NCBI GenBank assembly: GCA_001792895.1
Contig: MARA01000003.1
Span: forward strand, 2,294,001-2,358,000
Length of the DNA: 64,000 bases
Direction: 5' to 3'
Source of the DNA: Lentinus brumalis
Taxonomy: Eukaryota; Basidiomycota; Agaricomycetes; Polyporales; Polyporaceae
This document shows positions 22,738 through 38,720 of this stretch, piece by piece (position 1 is the stretch's first letter; each line of letters begins with the position of its first letter). A program made the position numbers and the translations under genes. The notes below the pieces were generated by a model. The model worked only from the letters and a program-made list of their open reading frames with translations. It made no database searches and had not been told where the DNA came from.

Positions 22738-22932
22738 CGGCTGTATGTAGCAGGAGATTAGAATCATGCATATTAGACAGACATGACCTTGTCGAACACG
22801 GACTAAATCACGGCTTGCTGCTGATTCTGTTTGCGGACCATCGGGCTAAGGATGAAGTATTGTGCTGATCTGCTTTGGAGGAGCACACATAGGTATGAGT
22901 GGTAATCGGGGAATGAGGGCAAGATATGCATA

Positions 22933-22945
22933 CTTTCTTTCTTTC
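22933..22945 (-). repeat. AAAG tail of the LINE
   Basis: Plus-strand CTTTCTTTCTTTC, read as GAAAGAAAGAAAG on the minus strand, directly follows the AATAAACGGGATTTA sequence at the LINE 3' end. Short tandem tails in place of poly(A) are common for this class. Confidence 0.7.
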
Positions 22946-23444
22946 TAAATCCCGTTTATTGTCCCGTTAGGGCCTAGCCCCATGTCGGACACAATACAGA
23001 CATCACTATCCTACAGTTGCGAGGGGGAGCGACTAATCTAAGCAGAACAGTGGCCCTCGGCGCCCAAGGACGCCCGCAGGGATAGAAGCTGATGCTGGGA
23101 GGTGAGTAGGTGTGCGGTAGCGTGCAGTACAGTAGGGAGTCTCGACGAGTGCCGGGGCGCATGCACCGTGACCGCTGCCACCGCCCGACCCTCCAGGGGT
23201 AAGGCAGCAGGTTGGTAAACCGCGGGCGTTCGCCATCTTTACTCATAATCTCTAGGCGGGGTACATGGGTCGGTTACCCCTTCCCATGTCAGAACTCCCC
23301 CGCTCCTAGCAGTAGCACGGCCGCCGATGCCCACGTCCGGCACTCACCGGATATCTAGTAGTTATTATGAGAGGAGAAATAAAAGACCACGAGTCCGAGC
23401 ACCAGCTGCCAAACCAAAACATGCGATCAGCGAGCGTGAATAGA

Positions 23445-26400
23445 TCAGGAAGAAGGTCGAAATCTCAGCGTCGTCTGCCGCATATGGCGCCGCGCTTCAT
23501 GAGTGCCGCCTGTGCCCGAGTCATCGTTGCGTTCGGCGGTCTGCAGGTCGCCAAAGGTCTGGTGGAACCGCCGAGTGGCATTTATATACTTGAAGAGCCG
23601 GTTCGTGCCCTCCTGTGTTGTCAGGAGGTAGTCGAGACGATGTCCGTTGCGTCCCAGCGGGCCGAGGAAGACGCGACGCTGCATGGAGAACTTTGGGCAT
23701 TGCAGCACATAGTGCACCACCATCTCCTTGGCTGCGCCGCAGCTCGAGCATCGCTGCGTGTCTGCTCGCCCGATGGTGTGCAAGTGGTGGTTCAGCGGTG
23801 CGTGTCCTGTACGGAGTTGAATCAGCAGAGAAGTGTTGCGCCTCGGAAGGGGCGCAACAAGCTTCTTGAAGCGTTCGGAGGGCAGAGCAGTGTCAACTCG
23901 CCGGAGCTTCTGTCCCCTCACGGAGCTACGCCAACGTTCGGCCGCCTGCGTCATGAGAGCCTTGTTGTATACTTGCTTGACTTTCGACAGACTGACAGGA
24001 AGAGGCCGTCGAAGCGCTGCTGGAAGGAGCCGTATTGAACTGGAGTCGCCAGAGGCTGCCAGCTTCGCGTCGGCATCGGCCCGCTCGTTCCCCTCAATCT
24101 CCTCATGCCCGGGAACCCACCTCAGCGTAAGCTCAAGGTTCCGGTGCTGCCTGCGCGTCGCCGCGACCCGATCGTGAAGCAGGTCCGTGAGGTAGTGGCT
24201 CGGCCGTGCCTCGCGCACTAGAGACCCCTCAATCGCCGACTTGCCATCCAGTGCCACCGAGGCAACCCGGCCCACCCTCCGCTCCCGCTTGATCAACTCC
24301 GTGCCCAAGATAGCCCCTACGGTCTCCGCCTCGTAGATGGTGTGTTCTTCAGCCGGTCCCAGGTAGAGGCGCAACACCTTCCACTCCTTCATACACCTGT
24401 TGAAGAGCACGGCCGATGCGCCGACGCCTCCCTCCAGTTCTGACCCATCCGAGTAGACCCGCAGCCCCTCGCGCTGAACCCACCGGGCCTCGCTCACTGC
24501 AGCCTCCTCCTTCGACTTGGCAATGTCTGTCTGATGTGCTGGCTCCCAATGCGGCGGGTGCCGGCATGCGGCAACCTTCTCCATCCTGTCCTGAGTGACG
24601 TGCGGTGCGTAGAGTTGGAGCAGCTCATGCATATGCGAGCGGTGCGCGGCGACGGGCTTGGAGGCTCGCTTGACATGGGTATACAGAGGGTGGGAGGGTG
24701 GAAGAGAGCAGAGTCGCGCCGCGGCGCGGAAGCAGATCTTGTCCACCAGTAGGTCGAAAGGAAGCAGGCGCAGGTGAGCTTCCAGTGCGTCGGTGGCCGT
24801 CGTCTTCATGGCACCGGTGACAGTGATGACGGCCTGTCGCTGAATCTGCGCCAGTTTCCTGATGTGCCCAACTGACCCTGAAGACGCTTTCCGTCCTGCC
24901 GACTTGCGCACCGGAAGCAGAAAAGTGTCCGCGGCATAGAGGATGCGCGGGACCGCAACCGCAAGGTAGAGGCGCAGGAGTGCTCCCAACGGCAACCCGA
25001 TCCTTGACTGCCCCATGCGTCTCATCAGCGCCGTCCACGCTGCTCCTTTTGCGAAGGCGTCGGCGACCTGTGGGTGGTGCCGGAGCTCGCAGTCAACGAG
25101 CACGCCAAGAAAGCGGTGGTACGGTGCAGCCTGGACGCGATGTCCCCGCAGTTCCAAGGCCGGACCCAGACGGCCTCGCTTGATGCTGAGCTTGCGTGAA
25201 AAGTTGACCAGCCCGAACTTGTCGACAGAGAAAGGAGAGTGATGCACGTCCGACCAGGCCTCCGCACCATCCTCGCGCTCCATGAAGTCCCGTAGTTGCT
25301 CGTGCACCTCTCTGAAAGTGCGTCCAATCGCGAGGACCGCCACATCGTCCATCGAACCCTCCGCCGTCTCGCCTCGCAATGGGTCCGCCGCCTCGACCAA
25401 CGCCGCGTTGTAGAACGCATAGAGAACCACAGACAGGGGACAGCCCTGGTCAATACCGCGCTCGATGAGGAAGAGCTCGGACACAAAGTCGTCGAACTTG
25501 AGGACGGTCCTGCGCCCAGACAGCTTGACCTCCAGCCACCGCACATACTCGACCGGCACTCCACGCATGCGCAGGATGTGGTAGAGACGTTCTGGAACTG
25601 CGGCGGGAAAGGCAGACTTGATGTCCAGAAAGAGCGCTGCTGCGACCTTCCCCTGTCTCCATGCGTCCTTCACCGTCTTCTGTACTAGGTGCAGAGAGTC
25701 GGTGGTCTGCCTCCCTGCCCGCCCACCAAACTGATGGTTGGGCAGCATGCCGTGCTTCTCTGCATGGTAGACGAGAACGTTAGCGACACAGCGGGAGAGG
25801 ATCTTAGAGAGACTACTTAGCAGCGCAACACCCCGATACGCTTTCGCCACCGTGTAGTCTGACTTTCCCGGCTTACGCAGGACCACCGTGTCCGAGATTT
25901 TCCACTGTTCCGGGTAGTATTGCAGCTCGAAGGTCGCCCGAAAGAGCCTGCCCAGTATCGGGACCAGGACGTCTGCTGTCGCTCGATACACCTCATTGGG
26001 AATGCCGTCTGGGCCCGGGACTTTGAATGACTTCAGCTGCCGGATTGCGCGCCGCACTTGCTCATCGGTAATCGGCTGGAAAGCATACTTAGGCTCTGGG
26101 TATTCCTGGTCAGCAGGAACATCAGTGACATCGACCCGCGACAGAAAGAAAGTTTTATAAAACTCAGCTCCCTTGTCCTCATTGTCCGTGAGCAACACCT
26201 GCTGTCCGCTGTCATCCGTAGCCTTGAGAGCCGGAATGCACGCCCTGCCACCGTCCGTCGGCCCCCTGCTCAGAAAGCGATTGGTCTTCCAGATCGAGGT
26301 GCCATCCGTGTTCTCCAAGTATGAAGCCCAGCAGTCCTTCTTTGAGTACCGTTGCAAGTCGGTGTACTGGTTCCGAGCCTTTCGATACGCACTGTGTGCG

Positions 26401-27456
26401 GGGTGCGCAGCGTCCGACTTGAAAGCCTTCGCCTTTCGTGCCAGCTCATGCATCTTCTTGCGCGCCTCCGCCAGCTCGCTCGTGAACCAAGGTTTGGTGT
26501 ACGGGGTGATGGTAGTGAACGGAACATGCTCCTCAATCGCCCTATTGAGGGCGGCCAGCAGCCCATCGAGCGTGTGGTCGAAGGCCTGCGGAGAGTCGAT
26601 CTGCTCCACAAGCCGCGCCCTCTCCAGCCCATCCACCAACGTCTTCCTGAACTCCTCCCAATCCACTACACGGAAGTTGCGCCGCCGTTCCACTTTTGCC
26701 TTCGCCAGTGGCATCGCGAGGTGGGTGATAATCGGGAAGTGGTCCGCCTTGGGACCCTGGCAGACCATGTCGACCGTGCAGAGCGTTACCCGATCCATCA
26801 GCTCCTCAGAGCAGAAGACATTGTCGGGCCTCGTGAGGTTCTTTGTGCGAGATGCGCGCAGTGTGGGCAGCGACGACGGCAGGACCATAGCCATGCCTAG
26901 ATCAGAGTAGTAGTCAATCAGCACCTGCGCACGGTCAAGGGAGCTAGGCGTGAAGAGGTGCCCGTTGCGCGGGTCATCCCAGGCAGGATGGTGTCGGTTG
27001 AAGTCCCCAAGCCAGATGAAATACTGCGGTCCCTGTCCCTCGCACTGCCGCCGCAACTTGTGCGCCAGCCGCGCCGCGGCATGTAGCGTCCTGTCGTGAT
27101 TTCCGTCAATGTACAGATTGAACAGGTGCGTACGCACACCGTCTGCTGTCTTGAACGAGACCACCGTCATGTCCGGGCACTTGCTTTCCACCTGATACCA
27201 TGCCTTGGTGGATAGCTTGGTGCTGATCAGCGTGACCGCACGCACACGCTCCCGTGCATCGTGGTGCCCACAAGGGTACAGAACGATCCAGCGGGAGTGC
27301 GCGCGTGTCAGTTTATTCCAGTCCATTGTACGGCTCCTGTATTGCAATAACGTCGCATTGATCTTCCTTCGCCGTGTTGATGAGATAGCTTTGGGCGTCG
27401 AGCGACTTGTTAAGATTTTGCTGCCATATCCGAAGTGTCGTGAGCGTGTCTTGCAT
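23445..27456 (-). CDS. LINE ORF2: endonuclease, reverse transcriptase, RNase H
   Basis: The N-terminal endonuclease begins MQDTLTTLRIWQQNLNKS at 27456 and reaches AIQEPY near 27330. There an extra A (27326-27327) puts the rest, from MDWNKLTRAHSRW, in another frame that stays open for 1,300 codons. Endonuclease motifs: IWLGDFNRHHPAWD, TRPDNVF and KADHFPI. Reverse transcriptase: VPGPDGIPNEVY, then FLDIKSAFPAA, RGIDQGCPLS, and SMDD at the active site, where most LINEs have FADD or YVDD. RNase H: VYSDGSELEGG, YEAETVGAI, ALDGKSA and WVPGHEEIEGNERAD, giving the full catalytic set. A zinc-binding end (CSSCGAAKEMVVHYVLQC) follows. It makes the nick and the cDNA during target-primed insertion. Nearly intact, so probably a recent insertion. 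Confidence 0.93.
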
Positions 27457-28106
27457 CAGGCAGAGGTCGGGGAGAGGGGGGTGCCATCTATGCTGTCTAT
27501 TGCATCTACAATCAAGTCACTGAGCAGATCGCCTGAACGCTGCGGCGAGGTCACAGGTTGCGGGAAGCGACTTACATCAGGAAAAACCTAAAGCTCAGGA
27601 GCCCGCTGCAGAGCTCGGGAGAGCTCGAGAGGCTCGGGAGACCGCCTGCATAGCCACGGAGAGGTCCCTAGCGCTTGCGAGCCATATTGTCAGAATAAGA
27701 TGTCCAACTCACGAACTCGCAAAAGGTACCAGTAGTTCCTGGCTGCATAGACTGAAAAATGTACGTAGCCATTGAATTGGGGCACAAACACGGCTGGTGG
27801 TCGTCAGTTGAGACACCTGCATGGCTGTGAAATCTCCAAAGTCAGCGTCTACCTGCCCTAAATATGTCACATGACAGGATGGTGCGCTGGCAGCGGCTCA
27901 TTTTCGTCGTCGTCTCCTCCCTCCTCCCTCCTCCCTCCTCGAGCTTCCCCTTCCAGTTCACTCACGCACCTCCACTCGCAAGTGGGGAGAGGTGAATCAA
28001 GCAAACTCATGACAAGACGACCACGGCAGCCATCAAAAAATCTCTGGCAGCAATCCAGGCCCATCTCGTCCACCCAGCACTCCTGCAGCTTGCTATCCTG
28101 CACCCC

Positions 28107-28790
28107 TTGAATCGTTGTTCATCGCCTCTGGTGCCCGTCCTCTCCGTCTCGCTCGCCCATTACGCGATGTCTCCGTGTCGCTCATCTATTGTACCGTCCC
28201 TGTCTCGCTCGCCCTCTATGTCTCGCATGCACGCCCACCTCACGCTCTCTCTGTCTCACATGCCCGCCTCGCACCTCATGTTCTCTCTCTCTCTCGTCCG
28301 TCCGCCCGCCCGCCTTGCATCCCGCGCCTCACGCCCTCTGTCTTGCATGCCCACCTCGCACCTCACGCGCTCTCTCGCCCGCCCGCCTCGCGTTCCGCGC
28401 CTCACGCCCTCTCTCGCCCACCTCGTGCCTCATCTGTCCCGCATGCCCATCTCACGCCCCACGCCGCCTCTCTCTTGCTCGCCTGCCACGCGCCCTATGC
28501 CATCTCTTCTTCGTCTCGCCCACCCGCTCTACGCCGTCTGTCTCGCTCGCCCACCACGCGCTCCCCGGCCCATGCTGTCTCGGTCTCGCTCGTCTGCTTC
28601 GCTCTCTCTTGTCTCGTTTACCTCATCCACCGTCTGTCTTGCTCATCCATCGCTGAAGCGCGGTCTCCCACTTGCCTGTCGCCGCCTTTTTTGTCTTGCT
28701 TACCTGGCCTATTTGTCACTCCGCCACCTGGCTGTTGCTCACCTGCGTCTAGCTTTAGGCCCGCTCATGTACTTACTTCGCCGGCTGGCA
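28107..28790. repeat. degenerate pyrimidine-rich minisatellite
   Basis: The plus strand is almost only C and T with interspersed G (CTCGCCCGCC, CGCCTCACGCCCTCTCTC and similar words recurring every 30-60 nt). All three forward frames stay open for 155-230 codons because stop codons are rare in such sequence, not because they code. A purer block of TCCTCCCTCCTCCC precedes it near 27920. It lies between LINE ORF1 and ORF2. Confidence 0.7.
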
Positions 28791-29056
28791 CATAAGTAGC
28801 TGGTAGCTTTCGTGTGTCTTGGTGCTTAGATAGTAGTGTCGAGTATTGTTGTATAGCCATGTACTGTAGATTAGACGTCAATTGATCGCTTCTATGGTTT
28901 AATCATTGTGTGATTCGTCTGCAAAGCAATAGCTATATGGTAGCTATTGGGGATATCCATGTCTCGGCGGGTGCTCGAGAGTGCTCGGGGAGTGCTCGCA
29001 GAGCTGTGCCCGCGGCTATCGAGTGATCCCGACAGGGGTACTTGTCTATTCGGCTA

Positions 29057-29590
29057 TCACTGCTCGAGAGGCTCGAGAGCGCACTCGAGGCTTGTATATT
29101 TTTCCTGATGTAGCTGTTTAGATGACCGGCGCGTGCCTCGCTGTACTCCGCCCTCCTGGAAGAGGCACTCCCCTCCTTCCACCGACTCCCAGGTGTACGG
29201 ATCGTCAGCCAGGGGAAAGAAACGGAATCCGGCTTCAGGCCTCCGGGCACGTAGCTTCTTGACCGCCCTCTGGTACGCCGGACAGCTTTTCTCCCATGCA
29301 GCATGGCCGAGCGTTTGGTCGCAGTTGACACAACAGAAGTCGTCGTGCACTCTGACGGGGCATTCCGCGGTGCGATGGTTGATCGACGCGCAGGTGGCAC
29401 ACGTCTCGTGGATAGCCTTGCAGTCGCGCGCGAGATGCGGTGGGTCGTACTTGTGACACTTGGCGCACCGTTGCGGTTCCTCCTGATCTCTGCGCACCGT
29501 GACGTGCTTGCTCGCGATGTACAGGCCGTCAGGATATGCATACTGAACCGAGGCACTACTGAGGACTCTGAAGGACTGCAGGACCAGCAT
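29057..29590 (-). CDS. LINE ORF1 (gag-like, zinc knuckles), 5' truncated
   Basis: The frame encodes 177 residues. After PDGLYIASKHVTVRRD come three Cys-rich knuckles: CAKCHKYDPPHLARDC, CATCASINHRTAEC and CVNCDQTLGHAAWEKSC. Tandem knuckles of this kind mark the nucleic-acid-binding ORF1 protein of fungal LINEs. It ends ALEPLEQ. A stop lies five codons before the first ATG at 29590, and upstream text (ICFFGEFSEAAS) suggests that the original protein extended further, so this is a broken or partial ORF1. Confidence 0.75.
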   Translation of the reverse strand: MLVLQSFRVLSSASVQYAYPDGLYIASKHVTVRRDQEEPQRCAKCHKYDPPHLARDCKAIHETCATCASINHRTAECPVRVHDDFCCVNCDQTLGHAAWEKSCPAYQRAVKKLRARRPEAGFRFFPLADDPYTWESVEGGECLFQEGGVQRGTRRSSKQLHQEKYTSLECALEPLEQ

Positions 29591-30394
29591 ATTCGCACAT
29601 GGCTATATACGATCCGCCAAGGCGTCAACATACCACAAAGCTGTTGAAGCAGCCTCGCTGAACTCGCCGAAGAAGCAAATACCCGCCGTTGCCTGGACCG
29701 ATCTAATCTGTTATGTGTGCTTTGCAAGGGAAAGAAGCACGTCTCGGATCCTGGGCGTCAGAGAAGGAATTTGCAAGAGAAAGATGCCGACGGATGGAAC
29801 TGAGCTTACTCACCTTCCGCCAGGATTGTGATGCACCAGCGTCCGGTTACCGGCAAATGCACTGATTACTGAAGATATATGGGTGTCAGGACCCTGAAGT
29901 TACCGGGCACGAGGCATACCTGGTACATACCTGCTTCCAACCCCTGCCTGAGACGAAGAGATAGCAATCGTGGCTATGCATGACGGCGCGCTGGACGAGA
30001 CCACTCGAGGATGTGACCATCGGTACTTTGTGGATGTCCGAGCCACATAGCGGTGTCGCAGCAGATACTTACGGCTATTTCAAACCACCTCTCACTGAGT
30101 TGTGTCGGCTAGCACTGGGCCCGATATCCGGATACCAACCACACATGTCACCTCATACAAGGGAGTCGCCCGCACGACGGTATTTCATACCTGACAGGTT
30201 ATGATCAAGCCGGGCTTCCATTGAGGGTATGAAACATTTGTGAGACCAGCTTCGCCGCTCAGGACGAAGCGGGGCGCAGCATATTTCCTCGGCCGCATGC
30301 TCCGACTCCCGTGTTGCGTCAGTCGGCTCAGTCTACTAGAACGTGTCAGAACATCATCCCGACAGCGTAGGCATGATTGACAGACCTCGCACGA
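29591..30394. other. intergenic, probable LINE 5' remnant then unassigned DNA
   Basis: 29591-29730 may be a decayed continuation of LINE ORF1. The rest shows no recognisable gene. Confidence 0.4.
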
Positions 30395-32501
30395 TCACCA
30401 GAGAGACTCAGGCCACTTCTCACAGCCTCTCCTCGCCGGATCCTCCCCACGCACGGGCATAGCAGGTAACGCGTCCAACCACTCGTGCCGCACACTCTTG
30501 AAGTGCTCCCTCAACCTGTCCAAGTTGCTTCTGTCGACCCGCACATTGGGCGTCGTCTGCACGATAAGGCGCGTGTCTCGGAGATAGGCGTAGTCGCCGC
30601 AGCGCAGGTCCTCCAGCATCTGCTTGAAGTCTAGCGTATCTGCGAGCGGGACGTGCGCCTCCGTAGCGCGCCGCTTTGCCAGGGTGTGGTCGCTAAATCC
30701 GTGCATAAGACGTAGGGCGGTTAGTTTGGGCGCGACTGCAGTAGGGTCCTCGGTGGAAGGCAGGAGGTACAGTCCAGGTTGGGTGGTACCTTCGACGAGG
30801 GACGTATGGTCGCTAACGAGCGTCAGGGTCTCCAGGGCGGGAAAGTGCACCAACGGGGACATGACTGGAGCGCACGTGTCACTGGAGAGAAACCGCGGCC
30901 AAAACGTCGAGGGCGCAGCGTTCACAACCCACACTTCGCGGATGGCGGCCAGCCGCGTCGCATTGGCGGCAAGTAATTGGGTTATCCAAACGGAGTTCCC
31001 GATGTACCTGCGCTGCCCGCTGTAGGTCGCGAGTCGGCGCGTGCATTCGCGCGTGGTGACCGTGAGGGCGTACGAGCGATCCCAACCGGAGAATTCCCCA
31101 TTGTGGTCGGGGTGGATGGATATGCAGAGCTGCGGGGACTCTTCCGCCGGCTGGTCTTCCGATCGCTTCTGCGTCTCCGGCGGGAAGAGGAAGTCCCGCA
31201 GCAAGGGGTTGTCGCGTTGATTGTTGTGGCCAAAGATGTGGCCGAGGATGTGGTACGCCGAATCGCGTGCACGCGGCTGGAGCAGGGACATGTAGAGCTG
31301 CAGCGCGTTGTCGTCCATCTCGTGCAGGGTGACACGCCGCAGGTGCTCCAACAGGAGAGGTGTCCTGGGGGCGGCGCCGTTGAGTATCACAGTCTCGAAC
31401 GACAGGCAGCTCAATACGACGCTCTCAAGGCGTGGACAGTCGGAGAGGAGATCTGCAACCTTGACGTTGAGATCCGGGCCGGTGACCACCTGCGTCAGTG
31501 ACAAGTGAGTGAGCGTTGGGAACCCTGTTTCCGGTAGGAATGGGGTATTTTTCAAGGTGAGGTACTGGAGCGAGGGGTTGCGGTCGCGTGACAACGGAAG
31601 CTGAGATGGTTTGGCGTACCAGTCGGTTTTGTAGCAGTGCAGGGTGAACGATTTGAGGCATGGGAGGGGAGAGTTGAGGAGCTCGTATAGATAGTTCATG
31701 TGTTCGACCTCGACGCTGCACAGATGGAGTTCCTGGATGCGATTGGCTTCGCCCGTGAAGAAGACGTCGAAAACGGAAGGAATATCATGGCGAGACCAAG
31801 CGGCGACAGTGAGGGGGGCAGGACGACTTCTTTCCACGAAGATGGGAACACGGTGAGGATCCTTCGTGGTCAAGGTTCCCCACAGCGAGCGGAGACCCAG
31901 AGCTACCTCACGTAGGCGGCGGCATGTATGTGTCACAGGGATTAGCACGGAGCTATCCGTTTCGATACTGCGCCAGAAGGGTCGGAATGCCCAGTGGCTA
32001 CAGTAGGGATCCAAGATGTCTTCCAAAATTTCGCTCAAGACCTCGGGTGGAAGGCGCAGCAGTCCTTGACGTGCGTTGTGCGCGGTGCGCAGGTGCACTG
32101 CGGTCTCGAGGAGGGTGGTATGTATAGACCATATCTGAGGAAAGACTGTCAGAATGGATTCAAATGATGAGTGAGAAGAGGAATGCCTGTCAGGGCGGCA
32201 TCGAAGGACGTTCAAGTCGCATTGTACATCAGGTGCGGAAGGCAACGCACTGGCCTTTCGTCACAAGGCTCATCGTCGTGCGACATCCACTCTTCGCGCA
32301 TTCGGCGTCGCGTGCCGCCACATATGGAGGGATAGCCACGATAACAACTTGAACTTACTGTGTCATCTCTGTGAAGTGTTCGACGTCAGTCCCTACTGCC
32401 AGGATACGGAGACGAGAGCGGGCGACGCACGACAAAGATGCCGCGTTGTTCTTAACACTGTTGAGCAGAGTCTCAGCGAGGCAGTCGGGCAACAGGTCCA
32501 T
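30395..32501 (-). CDS. F-box protein B
   Basis: Three exons. Exon 1 (32431-32501, 71 nt) reads MDLLPDCLAETLLNSVKNNAASLS. A 10-nt microexon (AGATGACACA, plus-strand 32359-32368) encodes the join SDDT. Exon 3 (30395-32134) begins IWSIHTTLLETAVHLR. Introns are 62 and 224 nt. The F-box is LLRLPPEVLSEILEDILDP, followed by VLIPVTHTCRRLREVALGLRSLW and leucine-rich repeats. The C-terminus has REVWVVNA, LRLMHGFSDHTLAK and the ending LPAMPVRGEDPARRGCEKWP, shared with F-box C at 40.5 kb. It probably acts as the substrate adaptor of an SCF ubiquitin ligase; the target is unknown. An upstream ATG in the same frame at 32573 is possible, but matching the paralogue favours 32501. Confidence 0.88.
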
Positions 32502-33255
32502 GACTCCGCTGAGCCCCAGAGGTCGTCCGACAAGAAAATTTCGAGGTGGTTGAGGTTCGCTGTCACGATGCATTGAGCGTGTCTTCTATATTGACAATGG
32601 TAGGCAGATCGTAGTACATAAAAACACGATACACGATACAGCGGGACGTTGAATGTCCCCCGCCTAGTCTCGTCGCAAGGTGGTCGAAATATCTGACACC
32701 GACCGACGAACAGATCAAACGAGGAGTATGCTCTACGTCCCGCGAGCGCCTGCAAGTCCCAGGAAGAATGGGAAGCAAGTGACTCTAAAGCAGGGACGAG
32801 AAATAAGACATTGTTGGGGGAACAACTCCGTCGTTGCCCCTCCCTATATACCTCCTACTGTTTGCACTTATTGTGATTGTGGCATCATGAGCGCTTCGAA
32901 TTTCTACATACCAGTGACTACTTACAAACTACTTCAGTACTTTCCTAAGTTCTTCGTGCCCAGTACAGTATAGTGTTCATATTTCAAGAAATCGCAGGGA
33001 GTTGAGCGGAGAACGTACGTACGGCTGTGGCTCCAGTCAAAAGGCAGTCAAGGATGGTAATCATTCGGGCGCTCACGTAGTGGACGTTACGTAAGCAACA
33101 CTCGTAAGTAGAGTAAGTAACTTAGTATAGTACGAGGTGCTGTTACTAGACCACGACCACGACGACCCATCTTGTCCTTCTCCTCCCTCGTCATTCTCGT
33201 TGTCCGGAGTCCTCCTCCGCCTCCTCTCACTCGTCTCTCTCCTCCCTTCGAACTC
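32502..33255. promoter_or_regulatory. divergent region between F-box B and PRP16
   Basis: About 0.75 kb separates the two divergent starts. No gene is recognised. The last 80 nt before PRP16 are C+T-rich on the plus strand (TCCTTCTCCTCCCTCG at about 33175), a usual feature of fungal core promoters. Confidence 0.4.
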
Positions 33256-38144
<4,889 letters not shown>

Positions 38145-38720
38145 GCTGTAGCGGGTGTACCGTGCTGTATTGTGTTGTATGTTCTATCTGTGAGATGCAC
38201 ATTCTGCTATCTTCTCGTGCGGTGATTTGGCTGCATGTAGAAGCTTTGAAGCCTGAACGTTACACCCTCAGCCTCACGCTGCAGGTCCAAGCCAAACCAC
38301 AAGCTGTGTGTGACAGGCACATCGAGCGCCTATCACTACGTGCGTCACGCTCATTCCGCTAGATCGGAGGGAGATCTGTTGCCGCGGTCGTCTTATACCC
38401 CCACCTTCCTCCTCCTTCAGAGCTGACCTCCTCCCCGCAAGTCCCCCCATACCTCGCTACCAAACTGTCCGACAATATTCACCTCTAAGCTCACGACTCT
38501 CTGCTGCTTTTTGGCCACGAGCTCACGACCACGTTGTCTACTCTGCGGCAACCTTGCTTGCGAACCCGTGCACGGAACGATACTACCATCCCAGGTGTAT
38601 CTGAGGCCACTCGCTTATCGTACGTGCCCCTGATATCACATATAAAGGGCTGAGAGGACGAAGAAGACGCAGATCTACTGAACGGGGTAACTACCGGTAG
38701 TGGTGCGGATATCGTCTCCG
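38145..38720. promoter_or_regulatory. upstream region of the copper-fist gene
   Basis: No gene is recognised. TATAAAGG at 38641-38648 sits about 80 nt before the copper-fist ATG and is a good TATA candidate. I did not find a clear copper-response element. Confidence 0.4.

Larger units (their letters stand above)
22933..29590 (-). mobile_element. Tad1/I-type LINE retrotransposon
   Basis: The element runs leftwards. ORF2 (23445-27456) encodes an AP endonuclease, reverse transcriptase and RNase H, the order typical of the Tad1 and I clades in fungi. A zinc-knuckle ORF1 lies upstream at 29057-29590. The 3' end is marked on the minus strand by AATAAACGGGATTTAG followed by AAAG repeats (plus strand 22933-22945), a LINE-type tail. 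The 5' limit is unclear, because ORF1 seems truncated by a stop just before 29590, while related text continues to about 29.7 kb. About 1.6 kb including a pyrimidine-rich block separates ORF1 from ORF2, more than expected, so the ORF1 part may be a second, older copy. No target-site duplication was identified. Confidence 0.85.

Noticed and set aside
28107..28799. Three overlapping plus-strand frames of 155-230 codons
   Set aside because: They arise from a pyrimidine-rich repeat with few possible stop codons; the translations are the same repeat read in three frames.
27574..29120. TACATCAGGAAAAA present on the plus strand near 27575 and on the minus strand near 29115, suggesting an inverted copy of the ORF1 end
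   Set aside because: Only 14 nt match and the following sequence differs; chance matches of this size are common.
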